Shown: positions 26,057 to 34,003, counted from the first letter of the stretch. The stretch: DNA of 64,000 nt from Herbaspirillum sp. alder98 (GCF_020179755.1 NZ_JAIUCY010000001.1:372001-436000); one strand, 5' to 3'. Numbers and translations: made by a program. The notes: generated by a model from the letters alone, not told the origin.

Positions 26057-27631
26057 ATGTTTGGACTTTACAAAAACTGTGCTTCGAACGCGGCGAAGAT
26101 CTTCGTCGTGAGCGTATGCATCGTCATCGTCCTGCTCGTGACCTGGTCTGCCATGCGCGAGCGCGATATCGAACTGAGCGAATCGACCCGCGCCAACTCG
26201 AATGTGGCGATGGCGCTGGCCCAGCATGCCGACCAGACCTTCAATGAAGTCGACATCGTCCTGCTGGGCCTGCTGGAGCGGCTGGAGCACGACGGACACT
26301 CGGGACGCGGACTGGAGCGCACCCACGACATGATGGTGATGCGCGTGCGCAGCCTGCCCCAACTGGCAGGCCTGTTCGTCTATGACGAAAAGGGAAACTG
26401 GATAGTCAACTCGCAGCCGGCGATGGAAACCAGGTTCAACAATGCCGACCGCGACTACTTCATCTACCACCGCGACCATCGCTCGGAAAAGCCTTACATC
26501 GGCAAGCCGATCAGAAGCAAATCCAACGGCCAGTGGATACTGACCATCAGCAGACGCATCGACAAGATCGACGGCTCCTTCGGCGGCGTCGTGCTGGGCA
26601 CCATCGATCTGGCCTTCCTGCAGCGTTTCTACGAACGCTTCGACATCGGACGTGAAGGCGCCATCATGCTGGGCAACCTCAACGGCACCATCCTGCACCG
26701 GCGCCCGCTGATGACGGACACCATCGGCAAGAGCCTCGACGATTCGCCGCTGTTCCAGAACCACATCCGGCACCAGACTTCCGGCGATGTCGAGATCCGC
26801 TCGGCGCAGGACGGCGTACTGCGCATCCAGAGTTTCCAGCACCTGGCGGACCATCCCCTGTTTGTCATCGTGGCGATGTCCAAGAACGAAGTGCTGGCGG
26901 ACTGGCGGCGTCATGCCTGGGCGCGCGCTTTTGGCGTGGCGCTGCTGCTGCTCATTCTCTGGTATGGCGGCGCCCGGATGGTGGCCCAGGTTCGTCGGCG
27001 CGAGACGGCCGAGCGCGATGCGGTCGACGCCCGCAAGGAACTTGAACACTTATACAAGGCGCTTGAAGAACAGGCCCAGAAAGACGGCCTGACCGCCGTC
27101 TTCAACCGGCGCTACTTCGACCAGGCCTTGCAGTCGGAGCTGTCGCGGATTAACCGCTCCGGCGGAACCCTGTCGCTGATCATGATCGACGTCGATAACT
27201 TCAAGATGTTCAACGACACCTATGGCCATGCCGCCGGCGACGTCTGCCTGCTCAGGGTAGCCTCAGTGCTGGGACATGCAGCGCAGCGCAAGCACGACGT
27301 CGTGGCCCGCTACGGCGGCGAAGAGTTTGCCGTGATCCTGCCGGACTGTGACAGCAGCTGTGCGCTGTCCATCGCGCAGACGATGATGGCCCGCCTGCGC
27401 AAGGAGCGCATTACCCATGCACACGGCGTCGGTGGCATCGTCACGGCCAGCGTGGGCGTGGCCTCGCTGACCGCTCCCGCTGGACTGACGATTGGATCGC
27501 GAGACCTGATCGAAGTGGCCGATGAGGCGCTCTACGTGGCCAAGCACCAGGGACGAGACCGGATCTCGTTCAGGGTCTTCCCGACCTCCGACGGACTGGA
27601 GGGACTCTGCCTGGCAGAGGAAGCGGACTGA
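26057..27631 (+). CDS. Membrane diguanylate cyclase with periplasmic double-Cache sensor
   Basis: This 524-residue inner-membrane enzyme makes c-di-GMP from GTP. A transmembrane helix lies at about residues 13-32, a periplasmic dCache sensor at about 40-285 (WIVNSQPAMETRFNNADRDYFIYHRDHRSEKPYIGKP), a second helix at about 293-313, a short coiled coil, and a GGDEF domain at about 340-510. The catalytic motif is GGEEF at 420-424, and an inhibitory I-site R-K-H-D lies five residues before it, so product feedback is expected. The ligand is unknown; dCache domains bind small molecules such as amino acids. Confidence 0.93.
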   Translation: MFGLYKNCASNAAKIFVVSVCIVIVLLVTWSAMRERDIELSESTRANSNVAMALAQHADQTFNEVDIVLLGLLERLEHDGHSGRGLERTHDMMVMRVRSLPQLAGLFVYDEKGNWIVNSQPAMETRFNNADRDYFIYHRDHRSEKPYIGKPIRSKSNGQWILTISRRIDKIDGSFGGVVLGTIDLAFLQRFYERFDIGREGAIMLGNLNGTILHRRPLMTDTIGKSLDDSPLFQNHIRHQTSGDVEIRSAQDGVLRIQSFQHLADHPLFVIVAMSKNEVLADWRRHAWARAFGVALLLLILWYGGARMVAQVRRRETAERDAVDARKELEHLYKALEEQAQKDGLTAVFNRRYFDQALQSELSRINRSGGTLSLIMIDVDNFKMFNDTYGHAAGDVCLLRVASVLGHAAQRKHDVVARYGGEEFAVILPDCDSSCALSIAQTMMARLRKERITHAHGVGGIVTASVGVASLTAPAGLTIGSRDLIEVADEALYVAKHQGRDRISFRVFPTSDGLEGLCLAEEAD

Positions 27632-27725
27632 ACAACATGCGTCCGGCCATTGCCCGGGCGCTCTCGCATCTCCCCCGATCAAACACGCAGAAAACCCAAA
27701 ACGTAACCATTAGTTTATTTAAGTA

Positions 27726-27746
27726 GGTAACTATTTTCTAGTTACC
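27726..27746. repeat. Inverted repeat after the diguanylate cyclase
   Basis: GGTAACTA-TTTTC-TAGTTACC is a perfect 8-base arm palindrome with a 5-base loop, in an AT-rich stretch 95 bases after the cyclase stop and 79 before the next gene. It may be an operator for that gene or the 3' end of the cyclase transcript. Confidence 0.45.
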
Positions 27747-27824
27747 GATTAATCAGGAAAACCCTGATTTCTCCGAGCCATTGATGTGCTCATACTGATA
27801 AAAATTGCAAAAAAGGAACATTCA

Positions 27825-28157
27825 ATGCGGCTCATCATAAAAATAGTGACCTCCAAGATCTTCATCCTGTCATCGATCCTTGCCGGTCTGAGCCTTCCCA
27901 AGCTGTCGTCGGCGGCCACATCGGCGCGTCTTGCCGTGAGCGCCATCGTGATGACCCGCTGCAATATCAAGGTGATCAACTTGGCCAACGGCAAGCTCGA
28001 CACAGACAATTCCTGCAGCGACGACACCCGTCCCACGGTCATGTTTAGTCCTGCAGCACCGCCAGCGAAGAAAGACGGCGCGGACAAAGGGCGCGAAACA
28101 GGCACGACCGGTGGGACCGGCTCAATGGGTGGCGCAGACGTCACGGTGACATATTGA
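27825..28157 (+). CDS. Small secreted protein with a spore-coat-U-like N-terminal strand
   Basis: This 110-residue exported protein begins at ATG 27825 (SD AAGGA, 7 bases). It has a signal peptide to about residue 31 (LSSILAGLSLPKLSSAA) and then ATSARLAVSAIVMTRCNIKVINLANGKLDTDNSC. The AVSAIV-x-x-x-C start resembles the first strand of spore coat U/Csu pilin domains, but the protein is too short for the full fold. The second half is Pro, Lys, Asp and Gly-rich. It shares this N-terminal pattern and two Cys with the 88-residue protein at 30302-30568, suggesting paralogs. Role unknown. Confidence 0.65.
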   Translation: MRLIIKIVTSKIFILSSILAGLSLPKLSSAATSARLAVSAIVMTRCNIKVINLANGKLDTDNSCSDDTRPTVMFSPAAPPAKKDGADKGRETGTTGGTGSMGGADVTVTY

Positions 28158-28264
28158 TGGCAAGGCTGTCTTGAACAGGGCTGGAACTGGCTCCTCTGCC
28201 CGGCCACTCATTTTTAGTCGTGATCCATACGGCTAGATGATTGATTAAAAATGAGGAGCAACAT

Positions 28265-28624
28265 ATGCCAGCCAATGTCGGCTCCAGTGGCGGAGCCCAT
28301 ATTCACTTCAATGACATCGTTATTGAAGAGCCACAAGCGAAAAAAGAAGCGCCCAAAACAGAACCGGGCAAGTCCATTCTGAAATCGACGACACCTGTAG
28401 CACCAGCGACGGAAGAACAGGTTCGACGCGAGCGCATCAAAGCGGAATTCCTGCGCGGCGCGCTCGGCGCGGCGCCGAAGCAAACCAAGGACGTCATGGG
28501 CGCATTGTTCGACATGGGCAAGGAGCAATCAGCACGCCTGAAGCCCGAAATGAAGAACTTGGCTGAACCTGAAGGTAAAGGTGAAGCAGCGGAAGAGGCA
28601 GCAACGGCATCCGACAAGACCTGA
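28265..28624 (+). CDS. Hydrophilic 119-residue protein of unknown function
   Basis: The start at 28265 has a GAGGAG SD. The N-terminus (MPANVGSSGGAHIHFNDIVIEE) is Ser/Gly-rich and uncharged, and the rest is highly charged and Lys/Glu/Ala-rich with a helix-prone segment (EQVRRERIKAEFLRGALGAA). No signal peptide, transmembrane segment or recognised domain is visible. Such composition occurs in small secreted or stress proteins, but nothing firm supports either. A terminator follows at 28647. Confidence 0.6.
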   Translation: MPANVGSSGGAHIHFNDIVIEEPQAKKEAPKTEPGKSILKSTTPVAPATEEQVRRERIKAEFLRGALGAAPKQTKDVMGALFDMGKEQSARLKPEMKNLAEPEGKGEAAEEAATASDKT

Positions 28625-28646
28625 TCAACCGCATCAATGCAGACCG

Positions 28647-28686
28647 CACCCCCAACCTGGAACGTTCCGGGTCTGGGGGTGTTTTT
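28647..28686 (+). terminator. Terminator after the 119-residue gene
   Basis: CACCCCCA pairs with TGGGGGTG, with inner pairing of ACC/GGT and GGAAC/GTTCC, followed by TTTTT. It closes the upstream gene and separates it from the tmRNA locus. Confidence 0.75.
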
Positions 28687-28784
28687 CATGGCGAGACACA
28701 CCGGGGACTGCCCGTGTACCCCGTTCGTTTACTGCGATGCAGCCCAGGATGGAACTACTTCGCCGGGCCGGACATATATGAAGC

Positions 28785-29085
28785 ATTGGTGTATGCGGCA
28801 TGGCCGCGAACTTGAAGGCGAAAATCGTTTTGGACGGGGGTTCGATTCCCCCCACCTCCACCAAATGGAGGAAGGATCGTTCTACTGCCTTCCTCCATCT
28901 GACGGGGGTGATCCGGTTTCGACAGGGCGACAAGTATCCGGAGACACATCACGTCAGGCGACCGACGTAAATAGCGCAAATCGATAATTGCAAATGAACC
29001 GCAATTCGTTGCTTACGGCACCTAATCGTCGCTAAGCCGAGTATCCGGCCCCTTCGCAAGAAGGCTTGGGAACAGAAAGGCCGGA
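28785..29085 (+). ncRNA. ssrA: Circularly permuted (two-piece) tmRNA
   Basis: tmRNA rescues stalled ribosomes and tags the unfinished protein. The acceptor piece comes first: a T-arm GGGGG-TTCGATT-CCCCC (28836-28852) followed by CACCTCC and ACCA, ending at 28863. A 40-base spacer follows, then the 5' piece begins GGGGGTGATCCGGTTTCGAC at 28904, which is the diagnostic tmRNA 5' sequence. GGGGGTG pairs with CACCTCC over 7 bases (one G-U), which proves the two pieces belong together. A tag frame starts at 28990 (GCA) and reads ANEPQFVAYGT up to the TAA at 29023-29025. Outer limits are approximate. The order matches the beta-type permuted tmRNA. Confidence 0.85.
28865..28898 (+). other. Hairpin of the tmRNA intervening spacer
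   Basis: ATGGAGGAAGG and CCTTCCTCCAT form a perfect 11-base stem with a 12-base loop, placed between the acceptor ACCA and the GGGGGTG of the coding piece. It would be cut out during maturation; the double-stranded stem is a likely processing substrate. Confidence 0.75.
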
Positions 29086-29393
29086 CGTCTCTATCGTTAG
29101 CAGCGAGAGAAATGTCGAGCATAGGCGAAGGTTTCGGGCGCCTTCATCATCGACAACCGTAGAGGGTGCAACCTGTAGACTGGGGGCATTTGACTGGCGA
29201 CCTGTATGGTTCGTGCCCATGCCGAGCCGTTATCCTCGATTTCCTGTCGACTAAAGTCCTTTGAACGACCGGTTCCGGATCGTTTAACCCTGTTACGTGC
29301 GATACCGCACCGGCGCACCGAGAAAAGTGCGCTACTGTGCATGCAAGCGCATGCGCACTCTGCGAACATCCCCCAGCGAAAATAAGGCCCCCA

Positions 29394-29663
29394 ATGCCTG
29401 TCTACGACACGAGCGGAAGCGATGGCAGCTTTTCCTATCAGGTGCAGTACACGCAACAGCCTAGTGGTTGGTCCCTGGATGGCGTGAAGGTCATGCGCGG
29501 CGCCGACATGATTTTTTCGCAGTCCATTGCGACTAACTTCTACCGCACAGAGGCGGTGGCGATAGCCTATGGCATCAACCGATGTGAAGCATTTGTGAGC
29601 GCTTTCACGCTGGGCGGCATCAGCTGGGACGAATTCAAGCATTCACATGGACAGCTTCCGTAG
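29394..29663 (+). CDS. 89-residue protein of unknown function
   Basis: The ATG at 29394 (AAGG upstream) begins MPVYDTSGSDGSFSYQVQYTQQPSGW and continues LDGVKVMRGADMIFSQSIATNFYRTEAVAIAYGINRCEAFVSAFTLGG. It has no signal peptide or transmembrane segment and one Cys. The alternation of polar and aromatic residues suggests a small beta-rich domain. It is close to the tmRNA locus but not obviously related. No family recognised. Confidence 0.6.
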   Translation: MPVYDTSGSDGSFSYQVQYTQQPSGWSLDGVKVMRGADMIFSQSIATNFYRTEAVAIAYGINRCEAFVSAFTLGGISWDEFKHSHGQLP

Positions 29664-29689
29664 AAAGCGTCAGGGCTGCAGCTCGACCT

Positions 29690-30004
29690 TCATTCGACCA
29701 GCCACAGGTCTACCCCTTCCTTCGTACTGACCTTCAGCAAGCCCTGGACCCGGTTCTGAATCACGAAGATACCGGTAAGCGGCACACAACGTTCTTTTGT
29801 TACCTCAATGATTTCCCGGGTGGCCTGATCCTTGGCTTGCTCGTTATCGGTGGTCATGATGATGCGGGTCAGGCGCACGCGCGTTTGCTGCACCTCCCTG
29901 CTATCGCAGGCGATATCGTCTTCCAGGTGAATGGAGGCGGCACGTGCATCGACCGCAAATAAAAGAAGCATTGCCAAGGCAAGCGTATTTCTCTTCATGA
30001 GCAT
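29690..30004 (-). CDS. Small exported protein of unknown function
   Basis: This 104-residue protein has a signal peptide (MLMKRNTLALAMLLLFAVDARA, cleaved around residue 22). A second ATG two codons in would serve equally; AGGGGG upstream suits both. The mature part has two Cys (IACDSREVQQ, KERCVPLTG) likely joined by a disulfide in the periplasm, and a polar helical stretch. The gene converges on the preceding one. No family recognised. Confidence 0.6.
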   Translation of the reverse strand: MLMKRNTLALAMLLLFAVDARAASIHLEDDIACDSREVQQTRVRLTRIIMTTDNEQAKDQATREIIEVTKERCVPLTGIFVIQNRVQGLLKVSTKEGVDLWLVE

Positions 30005-30301
30005 GGCCCCCTTTTCAGTTAGGAAGCGGCATTCGCTCGCGCCGCTATTTATTTTTAGCCGGACTTAATCCCCCAGCGTAACAAACACTCACTGTCACAG
30101 TAGTCCAGTGAGGATTGGAAGGTCAAGGATTTATCTTTACGGAAAGAATATGGCGTGGACTAACTGCCGAAGAGCTTGACACGACTTAGCATGCGCTGCT
30201 AACTAACTGAAAACTGCAAAGTACACAATCAGGCAAATTCTGATGCACAACATTGGCCCAAGGAAATAAAGTTTCACTCAGGAATTTCCTTATGGTGCGC
30301 C

Positions 30302-30568
30302 ATGAAAACTTTCAACACCGTCACGATGTCAGTCTGCCTGTCCCTGGTAGCAGTTGGCTGGATCACCCCGGCAGACGCCGCGACATCCTCGAAAGCGCTC
30401 ACCGTCTCAGCCATCGTCACGACCACGTGCAAACTGACCCAGGACCACGACAACCTGTTTTCGGTCACCAGCCACTGCACCAACGGTGCTGATTTCTCTG
30501 CCGCCTCGTTTGTGCACTCAAGCCCGCTGATCCAGAAAGGAGATTCGGGGATGATCGTTATTTTCTGA
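30302..30568 (+). CDS. Small secreted protein, paralog of the 27825 product
   Basis: This 88-residue exported protein has a signal peptide (MKTFNTVTMSVCLSLVAVGWITPADAA) and then TSSKALTVSAIVTTTCKLTQDHDNLFSVTSHCTNG. It shares the x-x-VSAIV-x-x-x-C strand and a second Cys about 20 residues on with the 110-residue protein at 27825-28157, but has a different tail (SPLIQKGDSGMIVIF). Both may be cut-down relatives of the spore-coat-U/Csu pilus family. Role unknown. Confidence 0.6.
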   Translation: MKTFNTVTMSVCLSLVAVGWITPADAATSSKALTVSAIVTTTCKLTQDHDNLFSVTSHCTNGADFSAASFVHSSPLIQKGDSGMIVIF

Positions 30569-30943
30569 TTTCATCTTAATAACCGTTTAGCTGTTTCTTC
30601 CCACTCTTCCTCAAGTGTTCCGGTACAAGTCCCGGGATGCATCAAGCAGCACAACTCTCCAGGTTTTCCAGCAACGTCACAACCAAGCCTCGCACCAGGA
30701 CCAGGCGGGATCAATGCTGCTGCGGCTATCTCGACCGCGTCACCTTGCGCTCAGCAACCAAATCAATAAATTCTCCAGACGCCCGTCGCTTATCAGCGTG
30801 GCCAGTACCGCAGTGATAAAAGCTGACTGATCTATATCGCCACATTAATTGGCGAATTTTCTCAATCCAAGGGAATTTTTACTTCACAATCGGCATTGAT
30901 TGCTGTTTCAGAACCGAAACATGAAGAAAGTGCAAAAAAGGGC
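30569..30943. other. Gap before tRNA-Lys with no recognised gene
   Basis: The stretch contains only short frames of low coding quality and no clear terminator or repeat. It ends in the tRNA promoter. Confidence 0.6.
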
Positions 30944-30972
30944 TTGCACAGATGCTAAACGCTACCTATAAT
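30944..30972 (+). promoter_or_regulatory. Sigma-70 promoter of tRNA-Lys
   Basis: TTGCAC (30944-30949) and TATAAT (30967-30972) with a 17-base spacer. The tRNA begins 37 bases after the -10 box. Confidence 0.88.
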
Positions 30973-31008
30973 GCGACCTCTCTTGCAGTACAGCAGCACG
31001 TACAGCAC

Positions 31009-31084
31009 GGGGCGTTAGCTCAGTTGGTAGAGCAGCGGACTCTTAATCCGTAGGTCCACAGTTCGAATCTGTGACGCCCCACCA
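31009..31084 (+). tRNA. tRNA-Lys (anticodon CTT)
   Basis: Acceptor GGGGCGT pairs with ACGCCCC, the D-arm is GCTC..GAGC, the anticodon loop CTCTTAA gives CTT (codon AAG), and the T-arm CACAG-TTCGAAT-CTGTG is followed by ACCA. Its 3' half is the integration target of the island; the sequence on this side is restored by the element's own copy, and the displaced half lies at 49112-49160. Confidence 0.98.
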
Positions 31085-31088
31085 GAAT
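31040..31088. repeat. attL, left 49-bp repeat
   Basis: Identical to 49112-49160. It covers the anticodon-loop to 3' end of tRNA-Lys plus four bases. Confidence 0.95.
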
Positions 31089-31105
31089 TCAGTAGTAAGG
31101 AAATC

Positions 31106-31138
31106 AAGCACTTGCGAGTAATCGCGGTGCTTTTTTTT
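31106..31138 (+). terminator. Terminator after tRNA-Lys
   Basis: AAGCAC and GTGCTT, with inner CGA/TCG pairs, followed by eight T. Element-derived, replacing the native terminator that now lies at 49164. Confidence 0.8.
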
Positions 31139-31244
31139 CGTCTAGTGGTCTCGTTACTAGATTCAAAAACTGGCCTTTGCCGGAATTCTGCCGGAAACGG
31201 AAAATCCAGACCAAGCGTTCGATAAACGTACTTGGGATCCGGAA

Positions 31245-32270
31245 ATGGCATACATACAGCAGCGCGGGGAGTTCTGGCGCGTCGAAATTCGGCGGCGCGG
31301 ACATAAACCCGTCTATCACACCTTTGACAGCCTCAAAAAAGCCCAGCAGGAAGCACGGCGCATAGAAGCGGCAATGGACGCAGGCTCTTTCGTCGACAAG
31401 ACGGAAGCCGAAAGAACCACGTTACGTGAGGCTCTTGAGCGCTATCGCAAAGAAGTCGTGCCGACCAAACGCCATCAATACCAGGAAGACAAGCGTATCG
31501 ACCGATGGCTTGAGACCGATTTGGCATACAAGACCTTGGCGGGCCTGCGAGGAGCAGACTTTGCCCAGTATCGAGATCAGAGGCGAGCACTTGGTCGCGC
31601 CGAAAATACCATTCGCCTTGAGCTCCAGTTGGTGAGCCACCTCTTCGAGATCGCCCGGAAAGAATGGCGAATGGAGGGACTTTCGAATCCCTTGAAGAAC
31701 ATCCGGAAGCCTGGCGGCAGCAAAGCGCGCGAACGAAGGCTCGCGCCTGGCGAATATGAAAAGATTCTGGCGCAGCTACAAACCAGCTCAAATGCGTTTG
31801 CTGCTGCAGCCTTCACCCTTGCCATAGAGACAAGTCTGCGCCAAGGCACGCTCTTCAAGCTTCAGTGGGAATGGATACGCTTGGAGGAGAGGCTCGTCCA
31901 CATCCCCAAAACCGAACGTGTCAGCGGCAACAAGGGTGTGCCGGCGACCCTGCCACTGTCTACCCGCGCGGTAGCGGTTCTCAACTCCCTTAAAGACGTT
32001 TATCAAGTTGAACATCAGGGAAGCGCACCAGCTGGAGATGTTCTTGCCACGTCAGTGAATGCCGTCATCTGCCTCTGGAAGCGATCATTGAAAAAGCTTG
32101 GAATCTCCGATCTGCGCTGGCATGACCTCCGCCATGAAGCAGTGTCTCGGCTTTTCGAGAGAGGCCTTAATCCATTGGAAGCGGCAAGCATCTCAGGTCA
32201 CAAGACTCTACAAATGCTTGCTAGGTACACGCATTTACGTCCGGAGTCGCTTCTGGACCGCCTTGGTTAA
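31245..32270 (+). CDS. Tyrosine site-specific integrase of the island
   Basis: This 341-residue phage-type integrase has an AP2-like N-terminus (MAYIQQRGEFWRVEIRRRGHKPVYHTFDSLKKAQQEAR), a core-binding SAM-like domain (about 58-160), and a catalytic domain carrying R (ETSLRQGTLFKLQW), H-x-x-R (WHDLRHEAVSRL), H (SGHKTLQM) and the nucleophile Tyr (LARYTHLRPESL). It faces away from the tRNA end and is the enzyme that placed the island there. The 161 bases upstream hold the terminator and short A/T stretches. Confidence 0.96.
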   Translation: MAYIQQRGEFWRVEIRRRGHKPVYHTFDSLKKAQQEARRIEAAMDAGSFVDKTEAERTTLREALERYRKEVVPTKRHQYQEDKRIDRWLETDLAYKTLAGLRGADFAQYRDQRRALGRAENTIRLELQLVSHLFEIARKEWRMEGLSNPLKNIRKPGGSKARERRLAPGEYEKILAQLQTSSNAFAAAAFTLAIETSLRQGTLFKLQWEWIRLEERLVHIPKTERVSGNKGVPATLPLSTRAVAVLNSLKDVYQVEHQGSAPAGDVLATSVNAVICLWKRSLKKLGISDLRWHDLRHEAVSRLFERGLNPLEAASISGHKTLQMLARYTHLRPESLLDRLG

Positions 32271-32312
32271 TCATCCAACAGAGCCCACCCACAATGACTC
32301 GGGAGAAGCAAC

Positions 32313-32582
32313 ATGCCAAATAATCATTTCATCGTCGGAACGCTGGTTGTTGAAGATCTTTTATGCGAAATGTCCGAAGAACTTGACGCAGATACTGCTG
32401 CCCTCGACTGCCTAGTGGCTTGCCTTCATCCGCTACTTGATCGTGCCGCCAAGGCCTGGAGCACCCCAGCAACGCTGCACTCAGTAATTGCAGCCCAGCG
32501 CCGACTGGCCGTGCAACTTCCCCATCCCTTAGCCGCGACGGCATTCGATCGCTTCGTTTCGAATATGACTGATGCATGCTAA
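32313..32582 (+). CDS. 89-residue protein of unknown function
   Basis: Starts 42 bases after the integrase with an SD GGAGAA. The sequence MPNNHFIVGTLVVEDLLCEMSEELDADTAALDCLVACLHPLLDRAAKAW is acidic and helical with three Cys and no signal peptide. The small size and place next to int would suit an accessory (excisionase-like) protein, but it lacks the usual basic character of Xis, so the role is unknown. Confidence 0.6.
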   Translation: MPNNHFIVGTLVVEDLLCEMSEELDADTAALDCLVACLHPLLDRAAKAWSTPATLHSVIAAQRRLAVQLPHPLAATAFDRFVSNMTDAC

Positions 32583-32635
32583 TGCTCGTTTCACCCTGCC
32601 GAACCAATACGGCTATGCTTTAACTCCGCGACAAA

Positions 32636-32729
32636 GCACCATGGAGCGAGCTTCGCCTGCTTTTGGCGAAGTTCGGCGGTAGAGCACGGCGCAAAGCGAC
32701 GTGCTCGTAGCCCGCCGAAAGCATGGTGC
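32636..32729. other. 94-base nested palindrome (three-way junction fold)
   Basis: Four perfect stems nest: GCACCATG/CATGGTGC on the outside; hairpin CTTCGCC-TGCTTTT-GGCGAAG; TTCGGCGG/CCGCCGAA; and GAGCACG/CGTGCTC around an 11-base loop. The fold could exist in RNA or single-stranded DNA. It lies 60 bases before the iteron array, which suggests part of a replication or transfer origin. It carries no clear gene. Confidence 0.75.
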
Positions 32730-32790
32730 GCATATGGGACGCTTGCATATCGGCTGTAATGTCGACCAGATAAAATGGAATTCGGCAGAA

Positions 32791-33006
32791 GTGAATAGCC
32801 AATAGGCGAAAAGTGAAAGCCTATGGGGTGAAAAGTGAAAGCCTATGGGGTGAAAGGTGAAAGCCTATGGGGTGAAAGGTGAAAGCCTATGGGGCGAAAG
32901 GTGAAAGCCTATGGGGCGAAAGGTGAAAGCCTATGGGGCGAAAGGTGAAAACTTATGGGTCGCAATCATGCCCCATAAACTTTCACCTTGCCCATAAACT
33001 TTCACC
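32791..33006. repeat. Iteron array (22-bp period) of a plasmid-type origin
   Basis: Seven copies of GTGAAAGCCTATGGGG with a 22-base period start at 32813, 32835, 32857, 32879, 32901, 32923 and 32945 (the last is slightly degenerate). A degenerate eighth lies at 32791. Two inverted copies (CCCATAAACTTTCAC) follow at 32972-32986 and 32991-33005. Fixed spacing without unique spacers, plus inverted flanking copies, is typical of iteron-controlled plasmid origins. No Rep protein gene is recognisable in the island. Confidence 0.85.
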
Positions 33007-33507
33007 GTGAAGCCTTTTTCCCTTTTAAATTCAAGGTATTGCAAGCACGTAAACAGTATTGTTTGTATGTTTTATAAAAACAAACAACAACAGGCCGATT
33101 AAACGTTGAAAAAGATGCGCCACTGTTCTTACGTGGCTCGCCCGCGTCGGTCAACGCCGCCGGCATGCCATGATGCGCAGCGGTGCCCTTCGGGCATCCG
33201 ACCATTCGGCTCCCTTTGGTCGTCCCGGCCCGTGGCCGTGATCGGACTCAAATCGCCGCTGCAATATGCTGAACGTTAGGCAAGTTTGTTTTTTGTAAAA
33301 CGGAGATTTCCTGCAAATTCGAAAAAACATCCAAATCGACCGCTGGAGCCTTTTTTTAACTGGCACCGTCAAACCAAAAAATCGCCGCAACGGGGCTTTC
33401 TGTAGGTTTGGTGGGCATTTCATTTTCGTCTCTAGACAAAGACTAAGGCTGTTCCGCAATTCTGGTCTCAACGCTCTGAGAAAACAGTAGTAGCGCCATT
33501 AATTCAC
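33007..33507. other. 500-base gap with a GC-rich hairpin patch
   Basis: From 33120 to 33245 the composition jumps from AT-rich to GC-rich and two hairpins occur: TGCCC-TTC-GGGCA and CGACCA/TGGTCG with a 12-base loop. This could be another part of the plasmid origin or transfer region. No gene was found. Confidence 0.4.
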
Positions 33508-33984
33508 ATGACCCGAAAAATCTTTATCGATACGGAATTCACGGACTTCCTCGACTGTCACCTCATTAGCCTTGGCATGGTGGCAGAAACTGGGGAAGAG
33601 TTTTACGTGGAGGTGCCTTACCCAGACGCTGCTTGCAGCGTGTTCGTTCGCGAAGCAGTTATCCCCTTGCTTGGTTCAATAGAGAATGCACAATGTCCTT
33701 TTGAGGAGCTTAGACACAGGATTCTCAGCTGGCTTAATCTCATTCGGAACGATGGCGCGACAGTCGCAATTTGTTTTGATTACCAGACCGACTGGGACTT
33801 GTTTAATGATGCGATGGACTACCGAATCCCAGATTGGTGCTGTCCGCGATCGATCGCGCGCAATATCAACGAATTGCTTCGTTATTCTTTCTATAAAAAG
33901 AATAGCTTGCCCGAGCATCATGCGCTTCATGATGCTAAAGCCAACCGGTATGCGTTTTGCGAGCGCAGCACGCTCGCGGATTAA
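33508..33984 (+). CDS. RNase T-like 3'-5' exoribonuclease (DEDD, Rv2179c-like)
   Basis: This 158-residue DEDDh-type exonuclease has Exo I in FIDTEFTDFLDCHLISLGMV (D and E), Exo II near CFDYQTDWDLF, and Exo III in PEHHALHDAKANRYAF with the H-x-x-x-D order. The length matches short Rv2179c-like RNases. It begins the AT-rich cargo block and ends 19 bases before the membrane protein gene at 34004. It would degrade RNA or short DNA 3' ends in the cytoplasm. A role in defence with the downstream genes is a guess. Confidence 0.8.
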   Translation: MTRKIFIDTEFTDFLDCHLISLGMVAETGEEFYVEVPYPDAACSVFVREAVIPLLGSIENAQCPFEELRHRILSWLNLIRNDGATVAICFDYQTDWDLFNDAMDYRIPDWCCPRSIARNINELLRYSFYKKNSLPEHHALHDAKANRYAFCERSTLAD

Positions 33985-34003
33985 TTCAGAAAGTCAGCAA
34001 TAA

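Noticed and set aside
28637-28987. A 116-residue frame over the tmRNA locus
   Set aside because: It runs through the structured RNA and its composition is that of RNA stems, not of a protein.
28902-29265. A one-piece tmRNA starting at 28904 and ending near 29265
   Set aside because: No T-arm or CCA end is found downstream, whereas a perfect T-arm and ACCA with a matching acceptor stem lie directly upstream.
30615-30830. A 71-residue frame before tRNA-Lys
   Set aside because: It has no SD, a low-complexity composition and no recognisable domain.
32791-33006. A CRISPR array
   Set aside because: The repeats are contiguous at a 22-base period with no unique spacers, include inverted copies, and no cas genes are present.
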